Part shown: piece by piece, positions 1 to 6,852 of the stretch | Position numbering within the stretch: the first letter of the stretch is position 1 | Layout of the letters: every line of letters starts with the position of its first letter | Notes under the pieces: model-generated | The model's input: the letters and a program-made list of their open reading frames with translations, nothing else | Told to the model about the DNA's origin: nothing | Database searches by the model: none | DNA from: CAZJWR01 sp964549765 | Lineage (GTDB): Bacteria > Zixibacteria > MSB-5A5 > GN15 > JAAZOE01 | Direction of reading: 5' to 3' | Length of the DNA: 29,610 bases | Assembly: GCA_964549765.1 (NCBI GenBank) | Contig: CAZJWR010000047.1 | Coordinates: 1-29,610 of the forward strand | Translations under genes and position numbers: made by a program

Positions 1-584
1 AAATGGACGCAGCCGGATGATCGAAAGAACCCACCCTTCGGGTGGGGTACCATGTGTTTATGGAGAATTCGGGGATCGATCGGATGATTGCCATAAAATC
101 CGATCGTATCATCAGCTTCAATAAAATAATAGCCTAACGTCGTCTTCGCTTCCCCACAATGCATTTCCAAACTAAGACGTGATATTGTGGTGTCCGGAAC
201 AACGATTTGAAACGTCCCGGAATAGGATAACGAAGTCTTCTCTACTCCCCGAGTGGGTATATCCGGGAACATTTTTCCCATGATATCCAGAAACGCAGTC
301 GTGCGTTCAAATGTGACCGGATAAGTCTGCCTGCCATTTTCCTCCGAACCGGTAAAGCCAACGGAATAGGACCCGGTATCCGCCGTTACCATATTGTTAA
401 AGTAGGGGTCAAGGGCAAATGTCAGATGTATGGTCAGCGGTGCATTTCTTATTATTGGCTGCTCAGGTTCGAGCCATGCCAAAAGAGGCGGATGAGCTAT
501 TGAACTTCCTCGGGCCAAATTTTGAACAGCCGGCATCAGCATGATGCATAATAGGAAAATCAACCATGTCTTTTTGACTCTCAT
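1..584 (-). CDS. Exported protein of unknown family, N-terminal part, cut by the window edge
   Basis: An open frame runs leftward from an ATG at 582-584 to the window edge without a stop (194 codons visible). It begins MRVKKTWLIFLLCIMLM, a typical signal peptide with a positive n-region and a hydrophobic core. An AAGGAG Shine-Dalgarno site lies 6 nt before the ATG, which supports this start. The rest is rich in Thr, Ser and aromatic residues, as in an extracellular beta-sandwich, for example PLTIHLTFALDP and SLSYSGTFQIVVPDT. I do not recognise a family and see no catalytic motif. It is probably secreted or periplasmic. A C-rich hairpin at 30-46 lies inside the frame, so the true end may be close to or beyond the edge. 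Confidence 0.7.
   Translation of the reverse strand, partial: MRVKKTWLIFLLCIMLMPAVQNLARGSSIAHPPLLAWLEPEQPIIRNAPLTIHLTFALDPYFNNMVTADTGSYSVGFTGSEENGRQTYPVTFERTTAFLDIMGKMFPDIPTRGVEKTSLSYSGTFQIVVPDTTISRLSLEMHCGEAKTTLGYYFIEADDTIGFYGNHPIDPRILHKHMVPHPKGGFFRSSGCVH
30..46. repeat. Short perfect palindrome, REP-like
   Basis: CCCACCC and GGGTGGG form a perfect 7-bp stem around a TTC triloop, followed by GGTACC-like sequence. A related CCCACC/GGTGGG palindrome followed by GGGCACC occurs at 9519-9543. It overlaps the open frame of the first gene. Confidence 0.4.
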
Positions 585-935
585 TTCCCTCTCCTTGTCC
601 TGCCTTTCGACCGAATCGGGAAATCCGGCCAAATGGCAAATCTCGAGTTATAAAATGGTTATTGTCCCTATAATATTATAGTCTATGCCCTATTTTTTGT
701 TCCATAACGGCCGAAGGCACCAATAAAGGAATTCACTATATAATCTATTGACCCAGACCTGTGCGGTTACCGTTAATGCCTGCACCAATATATTAGCCAT
801 TGAGCGTATCGCTGTCAATCATTAAATTCATAAAAATGACGGTGAAAACCGGGTTATTGTGCAAATATTGTCGCGGATAACCCTATGTCTGGAGGATGTC
901 CCGTCTGCCGCTTCTTTGCTCCGAATCGACTCACT

Positions 936-961
936 GTTGGCGCACGAGGACGTACGCCAAC
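936..961 (-). repeat. Stem-loop, second hairpin after the tricorn-like gene
   Basis: Arms 936-945 and 952-961 surround a 6-nt loop. Read on the minus strand, the 10-bp stem is continuous with one G-U pair. On the plus strand that pair is a C-A mismatch, so the structure fits RNA made from the minus strand. Confidence 0.45.
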
Positions 962-974
962 CACATATTAAGAA

Positions 975-999
975 GTCAGGAGCCTGAATGGCTCCTGAC
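975..999 (-). terminator. Likely terminator of the tricorn-like protease gene
   Basis: Perfect 10-bp stem (GTCAGGAGCC with its complement) and a 5-nt loop, about 40 bp after the stop codon. On the minus strand it is followed by TTCTTAATAT, a modest T-rich tail. It could also be a dispersed palindrome that serves as a transcript end. Confidence 0.5.
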
Positions 1000-1036
1000 C
1001 TACGATTGATCAAATTTCCAAACAGTATCTATAAGC

Positions 1037-4000
1037 TTACCGTTCCGACGGGGGGCCGGGATATGGCGGCAGCGCAACCGGCTCCTCCTGCAGCTTCTTC
1101 TGGATGTATTTCACGGCCTCGGTCAATTGATCGTCGTATCCGCGCGCCTCGCGGTCGGGCGGATTGTCGACTTCGAGGTCGGGATCGACGCCGTGATTTT
1201 CGATGATCCACTGGCTGTTGAGGTTGTATTCGGTGCCGCCGGGGATGAAATTGTACCCGCCATCGACCAGCGGCCGGCCGCCGCCGATGCCAACGACACC
1301 GCCCCACGATCGCTTACCCATCAGCGGCCCCAGTTTGTACCAGCGGAAATAGTAGGGGAAGATATCGCCGTCGGACACCGAGTATTCGTTGATAAGGGTC
1401 AGCATGTGGGCGGTGACGGCGTCGCCGGGATGCGGCTGGGGCGCGAAATTGCGCGACACGCTCACGGCGTTGATCGGTTCGCGCAGCCGTTTGAGAATCA
1501 ACTGCGATACGAATCCCCCGCCGTTGGCGCGGTCGTCGATGATCAATCCCGGTTTTCGGATCTGATAGTAGAACATCTTGGCGAAGCGCACCAGTCCGAA
1601 GCCGCCCATATCGGGGATATGGATATAGCCGATCTGACCGCCTGAGGCGGAATCGACATAGGCGAGGTTTTTCTGCACCCAGTCGTAATACTGAAGGCTC
1701 GATTCCGATGCGATCGGCTTGACGGTCACGTCGCGCGCCCCTTTCATGGTCGGCTTATCGTTAACTGTGACGGTGATCAATTGATCGGCCTTGTTGACAG
1801 TGAGCGCATAGGGATTGGTCGAGGCTGTAACTTCCTGGCCGTCGATGGCCAGGAGGTAATCGCCGAAATTGACGTCGATGTTCGGCGCCTGGAACGGCGA
1901 ACGGAGATTCTCGTCCCAGTTTTCTCCCTGCAGGATGCGGGAGATGCGGATGCGGTTGTTCTTTTTGTCGATTTCGAATTCGGCCCCGAACAGCCCGACC
2001 TTGCTGGATGGAATGCGCGGCATATCGCCGCCGCCGACATACGTATGCGAACAGCACAGCTCGCTGACCATTTCGCTGATAACATAGGTCAGGTCGAAGC
2101 GGTGGTTCACATAGGGCAGGAGCACGGCGTATTTGGCGCGCATGGCCGGCCAGTCGACGCCGTGCATGTTGGGATCGTAGAAGAAATCGCGGTTGCGCCG
2201 CCAGGCTTCATTGAACATCTGCTTGTATTCGGCGAGGCGGTCGAGGTACATCTGCATGTGCGATACGTCGACACGGGCTTTGTCAAACGAGGCCATGTCG
2301 CCCATGGCGTCAACGATGAAGAAATCCTGACCTTTTCTGAGCAATAACTTGTCGCGCCCGGCGGAGATAGCATAGCCCGCCACACCGGAGGCGAAAACCT
2401 TATCTTCTTTATCTTCGATTTTGTACTTATGCAGTTCCGCTTCGCCCTGGCCGATTTTTCCCTCGAGCCCGCGCATCGGAAACGAAGTATAGAAGACCGC
2501 GCCCGAGATTGCCGTCAGGCCGCGGTAGTTGCCGGCGGGCAGATCGATGGCTATCTGGCGGTCATAGATGCCGTCGTAATCGATCGAAATCGTGACTTCC
2601 TTCGGGCCTTCTTCGGACTTCTCCCCCGGCTTTTCTTTGGCTTTTTTCTCCTCGCCCGGCTTTTCCTCATCACTCTTAATCGTCACTTCGTCTTCCTTGG
2701 GGGCAAACGGCGATTTTTCGTCGGCCTTCAGCAGAATCAGATAGAGATTGGTGATGGCATTGTCGACGAATTCGAACTGATAGCTGTCGAAGATGGGGTT
2801 GAAGGACCGATCCGACAGGAAATACAGGTATTTGCCGTCGGGATCGAAGGCCGGGGAATAATCATTGGTGTGACCCGGCGTCACCTGATGTACACTGCCG
2901 TCATCGAGGGCGTACACGTAGACGGCGCGAATATTATTCTCACCGTTTTTCGAATAGGCCAGAAAACGGCTGTCGGGCGACCAGACAAAGTCGAAGAAAC
3001 GATTGTACCGGGATTGATCGACGGTGGTGACGGCCTTGGTGTCGACCGTTATATAGGCAAGGATGTTGTCCTTGTCGGAATAAGCGATTCTTTTGCTGTC
3101 CGGCGACCAGTTCAAGCTGTTGATCCATCCGACGTGGTCGGCCGTCAGGGTAACTTGATCAGTGCCGTCGTGCGATTTTAGATAAATCTCGTCTTCGCCG
3201 GATTCATCGGATATGTATGCGACCCATCGGCCGTCCGGCGACCATACGGGGGCCTTGTCGTGCGCGCCGGAACTGTTGGTCAGGTCGCGGGTGTTGCCCT
3301 CTTTGGCCGGGACGGTGAAGATATCGCCTCGGGCCGAAAAAAGCGCCCGCTTGCCGTCGGGGGAAATATCGAAATCAAAGACCATGTCGGATACGGAAAC
3401 GTATTCGGGCCTGATTTTTTGATAGTCGGAGATGACATCGATGGTGACCTTGTGGACCGTTTCCGAGGGCAGGTCCATGACATAGATATAGCCGCCTTTT
3501 TCGAAGGCGATGGCGTCGGGTCCGAGGCTCGGCCAGCGCACGTCGTAATCGGAAAAATCGGTCACCTGCCGGGTTTGACCGGTTTTGGTGTCGTAGCAAA
3601 AAAGATTGAGCGATCCGGTACGGTCGGAATTGAAATAGATTTTATCCTGGTACCACATTGGTATGTTATCGGTGCCGATCCAGTCGGTAATCTTCTTATT
3701 TTCGTAGGTGTTGAGATCGAAAATCCAGACGTCCTGAGCCATGCCGCCCTTGTACCGTTTCCAGGTGCGGAAATCGCGGAAGATCGGACAGAAGGCAACT
3801 TTCTGGGCGTCGGGTGAAAAGCTGGTGAATCCGGCGTGATACATCGGCAGGGGTTCCGGCATGCCCCCGGCCGTATCGACGAGGTAGACGCGGCCGAACC
3901 AGACGTCGGCCCCTTCCTTGCGGGAGCGGAAATAGACCCGCTTGCCGTCGGGATACCATCCCATCACGATATTCTCCGGGCCCATTCGTTCGGCCAGATT

Positions 4001-4333
4001 CTGCATGGCGGGATGAAACGAAAGTTTCTTGGGCTGCCCACCCTCGACGGGCATGATATAGACGGCTTGATCGCCGTCGTATTGGCCTGTAAAGGCGATG
4101 GTTTTGCCGTCGGGCGAGAATTTGGCGAAAAGTTCCAGGCCGACGTGGCTGGTCAGCCGGGTGGCCTGCCCCCCGGTGCGAGGCGCGACATAGATATCGC
4201 CCGCATAGGAGAAGGCGACTTTATCGGCGCTAACATCGGGAAAGCGGAGCAACCGGGCTTCAGCGGCCGCGGCCATTCCGGATGATATTGATAGGATCAG
4301 GATCAGGTCCAGAGCGACTAACATTCGACGCAT
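1037..4333 (-). CDS. Exported tricorn-like serine protease (S41 family)
   Basis: A 1098-residue homologue of the tricorn protease core, a self-compartmentalising peptidase that degrades oligopeptides. Residues 1-25 form a signal peptide, so it probably acts in the periplasm or outside the cell, unlike the cytosolic archaeal enzyme. Residues 30 to about 540 contain PD40/beta-propeller repeats (FSPDGKTIAFTG, WSPDGRWVAYIS, WSPDSKRIAYSD). Residues about 543-585 are a Lys/Glu-rich linker. A PDZ-like region spans about 780-850, and the S41 core with DDRANGGG lies near 935. The tricorn tetrad can be placed: Ser762-His763 (CCSHTY), nucleophile Ser987 with Asp988 (VSDGD), and Glu near 1045 (ENHGVDPD). 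The start has GGGAGG 5 nt upstream. It appears to be a single-gene unit with a hairpin terminator at 975-999. Confidence 0.93.
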   Translation of the reverse strand: MRRMLVALDLILILSISSGMAAAAEARLLRFPDVSADKVAFSYAGDIYVAPRTGGQATRLTSHVGLELFAKFSPDGKTIAFTGQYDGDQAVYIMPVEGGQPKKLSFHPAMQNLAERMGPENIVMGWYPDGKRVYFRSRKEGADVWFGRVYLVDTAGGMPEPLPMYHAGFTSFSPDAQKVAFCPIFRDFRTWKRYKGGMAQDVWIFDLNTYENKKITDWIGTDNIPMWYQDKIYFNSDRTGSLNLFCYDTKTGQTRQVTDFSDYDVRWPSLGPDAIAFEKGGYIYVMDLPSETVHKVTIDVISDYQKIRPEYVSVSDMVFDFDISPDGKRALFSARGDIFTVPAKEGNTRDLTNSSGAHDKAPVWSPDGRWVAYISDESGEDEIYLKSHDGTDQVTLTADHVGWINSLNWSPDSKRIAYSDKDNILAYITVDTKAVTTVDQSRYNRFFDFVWSPDSRFLAYSKNGENNIRAVYVYALDDGSVHQVTPGHTNDYSPAFDPDGKYLYFLSDRSFNPIFDSYQFEFVDNAITNLYLILLKADEKSPFAPKEDEVTIKSDEEKPGEEKKAKEKPGEKSEEGPKEVTISIDYDGIYDRQIAIDLPAGNYRGLTAISGAVFYTSFPMRGLEGKIGQGEAELHKYKIEDKEDKVFASGVAGYAISAGRDKLLLRKGQDFFIVDAMGDMASFDKARVDVSHMQMYLDRLAEYKQMFNEAWRRNRDFFYDPNMHGVDWPAMRAKYAVLLPYVNHRFDLTYVISEMVSELCCSHTYVGGGDMPRIPSSKVGLFGAEFEIDKKNNRIRISRILQGENWDENLRSPFQAPNIDVNFGDYLLAIDGQEVTASTNPYALTVNKADQLITVTVNDKPTMKGARDVTVKPIASESSLQYYDWVQKNLAYVDSASGGQIGYIHIPDMGGFGLVRFAKMFYYQIRKPGLIIDDRANGGGFVSQLILKRLREPINAVSVSRNFAPQPHPGDAVTAHMLTLINEYSVSDGDIFPYYFRWYKLGPLMGKRSWGGVVGIGGGRPLVDGGYNFIPGGTEYNLNSQWIIENHGVDPDLEVDNPPDREARGYDDQLTEAVKYIQKKLQEEPVALPPYPGPPSER

Positions 4334-4722
4334 AATTCCTCCCGTTCATAAAACGTCATTCTGCTGAACTTCGACATAGTTTGTATAGACGTAATAATTT
4401 ACGGATTGTTCGCCAAAACGCTATAGATCAAAATCGATTTATCGGAAGATGATTGGACGAAGGGCGACGCGGCGGATCGCCTGTCATTGGGGGAGGTCCG
4501 ATGGCGGCGCCAGGACGTCCCCGGCGACGGCAAAAAAAAAGACCGGCGGAGAGAGCACGAACTCCACCGGCCCTTTGGCCCGCCATTCCTAGCCCTTTCC
4601 CCCCTCTAGTTATGACGGAAATGGCACTCCATATCGCGCGTCACCCGGTAAGGCGACGAGGACTTCGATTTTGGGCCCGGTAACCATCCTGCAACAGACA
4701 CCATATGTGTAAATTAAAGATC
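4334..4722. other. Intergenic region upstream of the tricorn-like gene
   Basis: No credible gene. A strong minus-strand terminator lies at 4532-4570. Between it and the response-regulator stop, the octamer CCCGGTAA is repeated directly at 4644-4651 and 4676-4683, giving a GC-rich 3' untranslated stretch of unknown role. I saw no convincing sigma70 promoter for the tricorn-like gene. Confidence 0.45.
4532..4570 (-). terminator. Rho-independent terminator after the single-domain response regulator
   Basis: On the minus strand, CCGGTGGAG and CTCCGCCGG form a 9-bp stem with one G-U pair (arms 4562-4570 and 4543-4551). It is followed by TC and a run of nine T residues (complement of 4532-4540). 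It lies about 150 bp after the response-regulator stop codon. Confidence 0.85.
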
Positions 4723-5145
4723 TCAATTGCCTTTAGCCTGTATGACCACATTCCAGATCGCCGCCGTCAACCTTTTAACATCGGGCGGCTTCGTATACAA
4801 ATTCGCAATCCCATACTTCTGTGCGGTTGCCATTGAATCCGACTGGGCATGGGCGGTCAGAATGATCACGGGGAGCCGCGCTCCGGCTTTCATTTCCATG
4901 TCGGTCCTGATGTGCCCCAAAAAAGCCAATCCCTCGTATGCGGGATCGATTCCGAAATGCCCCGGCATATGCAAATCCAACAGCAGGCAGTCGAAACAGT
5001 GCCTGGCCAGTAATTCGCTGGCCCGGCGAGTGCCCATTGCGGTGCTGACGTCGAACTCCGACGAGAGAAGAATTTTCAGGTCGGCCATAAATTCGTCGTC
5101 GTCGTCTACGATCAGCACACGCGGCTTTTTCTGCCAACTGTTCAT
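4723..5145 (-). CDS. Single-domain response regulator (CheY/Spo0F-like receiver)
   Basis: A stand-alone receiver domain of 140 residues from the chosen ATG, with no output domain. Conserved features are present: the acidic pocket VLIVDDDDEF, the phospho-acceptor Asp in CLLLDLHMPG, the switch Thr in VIILTAHA and the Lys in LYTKPPD. The loop after DLHMPG is about 20 residues longer than usual. The frame stays open up to a TTG at 5190, but that TTG lies inside a sigma54 promoter, so the start must be downstream. ATG 5145 has TGGA 7 nt upstream; ATG 5157 is the alternative. It follows the kinase and NtrC-type activator on the same strand, separated by 315 bp. The inferred role is a phosphorelay intermediate or protein-binding switch induced by that pair. 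Confidence 0.88.
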   Translation of the reverse strand: MNSWQKKPRVLIVDDDDEFMADLKILLSSEFDVSTAMGTRRASELLARHCFDCLLLDLHMPGHFGIDPAYEGLAFLGHIRTDMEMKAGARLPVIILTAHAQSDSMATAQKYGIANLYTKPPDVKRLTAAIWNVVIQAKGN

Positions 5146-5186
5146 GCGATATTCCATCAATTCCGGCAACATCGCCCAAGGTACTG

Positions 5187-5200
5187 GCAAAGATAGTGCC
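5187..5200 (-). promoter_or_regulatory. Sigma54 (-24/-12) promoter for the single-domain response regulator
   Basis: The minus strand reads GGCAC-TATCT-TTGC, which matches the sigma54 consensus TGGCAC-N5-TTGC in both core blocks with exact GG-N10-GC spacing. The predicted transcription start is near 5175, leaving a 30-nt leader before ATG 5145 (18 nt before ATG 5157). The gene immediately upstream encodes a sigma54 activator. Confidence 0.75.
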
Positions 5201-5240
5201 GCGAAGCCGGAAAAAATCGGAAAACGTTATGCTCCTCATA

Positions 5241-5273
5241 ATCGCATGTCGCGCAATGCGATCGATCATTGCG
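5241..5273. promoter_or_regulatory. Two overlapping dyads, candidate activator (enhancer) sites
   Basis: Dyad 1 is ATCGCAT (5241-5247) with ATGCGAT (5256-5262). Dyad 2 is CGCAATG (5252-5258) with CATTGCG (5267-5273). Each has perfect 7-bp arms, an 8-bp spacer and a total length of 22 bp. They are offset by 11 bp, about one helical turn. They lie roughly 80 bp upstream of the predicted start of the sigma54 promoter, a usual place for NtrC-type binding sites. Confidence 0.55.
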
Positions 5274-5460
5274 TGATGGCCTCGCGTCGCGCCGTGCAAA
5301 GCAGTCGCGCCGAAAAAGTGGACTCGCGTTTACAGGCAGTTGCGTGCATTGACCTAATCTACTACAAATCAATGGCTTAGCGGTGGAAACCGGAATTTGC
5401 AGCCGATTGCGGCACACGGGAGGGAAAAATGGCGAATGGTTATTTGAAAGACATTGGAAA

Positions 5461-6852
5461 TCAGCGCGTCTGATCCGGAGAATCATTGTCTGCGAACGAA
5501 TCATCCAGACCGCACGCTTTCAGCATTTTGGCGAGTCCTTGGCGAGTTACACCGATATCGTCGGCGGTTTTGGTCAAGTTGCCATCGTTGCGCTTGAGGG
5601 CAGTCTTGAGGAAATTCCGTTGGAATTTCGCCAGATACTGTTTCTTGGCATCCTCATAGGCGACGCCGGCGGCGTAGCCGCTAAGAACGCATCGCACCAA
5701 ATTGGGCGTATCGATCAGATCGCCGTCGCAGTAGACGATAACGCTCTCGATGCAGTTACCGAGTTCGCGCACATTCCCGGGCCATTCGCATAGCTGCAAG
5801 ACGCGCATGGCTTCCTCGCTGACCCGGGGGAGCGGCTTCTTCATTTCCATCGCCTTGAGGCGAACGAAATGATTGACGAGCAGGGGGATATCGTCCCGGC
5901 GGTCGGCCAGCGGCGGAAGATGTATGCGGGTGACGTTCAGGCGGTATAAGAGATCTTCACGGAGTTTACCGTCGGCGACGGCCTGATCGATATCGCGGTT
6001 AGTGGAAGCCAGCACCCGGCCGCGGAAGGGGAAAAGCCGATTGCCGCCGACGCGTTCGAAGTTGCGCTCCTGAAGGATTCGGAGGAGTTTCGCCTGAATC
6101 TCGACGGGAATTTCGGTGATTTCATCGAGGAATAGGGTGCCGCCGCCGACCTGTTCGCATTTTCCGATGCGCCGCGTTACGGCGCCGGTGAAGGCGCCCT
6201 GTTCATGCCCGAATAATTCGCTTTCGATGAGTTCGCGGGAAAGGGCCGGACAATTGACGGCGACGAACGGCTGATTGTGCTGGGGAGACAGCCGGTGGAT
6301 GCCGCGCGCCACCAGTTCCTTGCCGGTGCCGCTCTGGCCGGTGATGAGGACGTTCGACATGACCGGGGCCAGGCGTTTCATTTCGTCTTTGATCCGCCGC
6401 ATGACGTCGCTCTCGCCGACCAGATCGCCGATCAGGTTGTTTAGTTCCGATTCCAGAAGGGCGTACTTTTGCCGCAGGCGGCTTTCCTCAATGGCACGGC
6501 TGACGGCAATTTTGAGTCCGTTCAGATCAGGCGATTTGCTGACATAGTAAGACGCGCCCAATTGCATGGCCGTGACCACGGTGGGAACGTTCTGATCGCC
6601 GCTGATCATAATGACCGGAAGATAGGGGTCGTTGTGCTTCAATCGTTTGAGATAATCGAGGCCACTATCCCCGACGCCCAGATCGATATCGAGGAAAACG
6701 ACGTCTATATGATGGGTGTCCAGATGACGGTCGGCCTCGTCGACGGTCAGGGCGGGTATGCAATCAATATCTTCCGGAAGCAGAATCCGAAAATCATCGA
6801 TGAATTCCGGATCGTCATCAACCAGCAGTGCCTTCAGTTGTTGTTCATTCAT
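5461..6852 (-). CDS. NtrC-family sigma54-dependent response regulator
   Basis: A 463-residue activator with the classic three parts. The receiver domain (about 1-120) has Asp12-14, phospho-acceptor Asp55, Ser84 and Lys106. The AAA+ domain (about 142-370) has Walker A GQSGTGKE (172-179), the sigma54-contacting GAFTGA loop (219-224) and Walker B GGGTLFLDE (236-244). The C-terminal Fis-type helix-turn-helix (about 415-455) includes LTKTADDIGVTRQGLAKML. All residues needed for ATP hydrolysis and sigma54 contact are present, so it should remodel RNA polymerase-sigma54. Its start overlaps the end of the histidine-kinase gene by 8 nt, suggesting translational coupling and a cognate pair. The nearest visible target is the sigma54 promoter at 5187-5200. 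Confidence 0.96.
   Translation of the reverse strand: MNEQQLKALLVDDDPEFIDDFRILLPEDIDCIPALTVDEADRHLDTHHIDVVFLDIDLGVGDSGLDYLKRLKHNDPYLPVIMISGDQNVPTVVTAMQLGASYYVSKSPDLNGLKIAVSRAIEESRLRQKYALLESELNNLIGDLVGESDVMRRIKDEMKRLAPVMSNVLITGQSGTGKELVARGIHRLSPQHNQPFVAVNCPALSRELIESELFGHEQGAFTGAVTRRIGKCEQVGGGTLFLDEITEIPVEIQAKLLRILQERNFERVGGNRLFPFRGRVLASTNRDIDQAVADGKLREDLLYRLNVTRIHLPPLADRRDDIPLLVNHFVRLKAMEMKKPLPRVSEEAMRVLQLCEWPGNVRELGNCIESVIVYCDGDLIDTPNLVRCVLSGYAAGVAYEDAKKQYLAKFQRNFLKTALKRNDGNLTKTADDIGVTRQGLAKMLKACGLDDSFADNDSPDQTR

Larger units (their letters stand above)
585..1036. other. Intergenic region between two leftward genes
   Basis: No credible gene. Next to the exported-protein gene, a 14-bp AT palindrome at 668-681 contains a TATAAT (complement of 675-680) suitable as a -10 box for that gene, but no good -35 is visible. 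Two stem-loops at 936-961 and 975-999 follow the tricorn-like gene. A weak 7-bp inverted repeat (GGGTTAT/ATAACCC) sits at 851-883. Confidence 0.5.
5146..5460. other. Regulatory spacer between the NtrC-type activator and the receiver gene
   Basis: No gene. It holds the sigma54 promoter (5187-5200) and overlapping dyads (5241-5273). It also contains a 9-bp direct repeat, GTCGCGCCG, at 5286-5294 and 5304-5312, 18 bp apart, which may be a further protein site. Confidence 0.5.

Noticed and set aside
2429..3181. Plus-strand open frame inside the tricorn-like gene
   Set aside because: An antisense shadow of a coding region with strong codon bias.
4453..4683. Small plus-strand frame (76 codons) between the tricorn-like and receiver genes
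   Set aside because: TTG start without a ribosome site, Arg/Pro-rich, and it runs through the minus-strand terminator at 4532-4570.
4571..4722. Possible riboswitch or structured RNA in the GC-rich stretch after the receiver gene
   Set aside because: It contains GGTTACC-like pieces on the minus strand but not the core of any class I know, and it lies downstream of the gene, not upstream.
5146..5190. N-terminal extension of the receiver gene from TTG 5190
   Set aside because: The TTG is part of the sigma54 -12 element, so it would not be in the mRNA.
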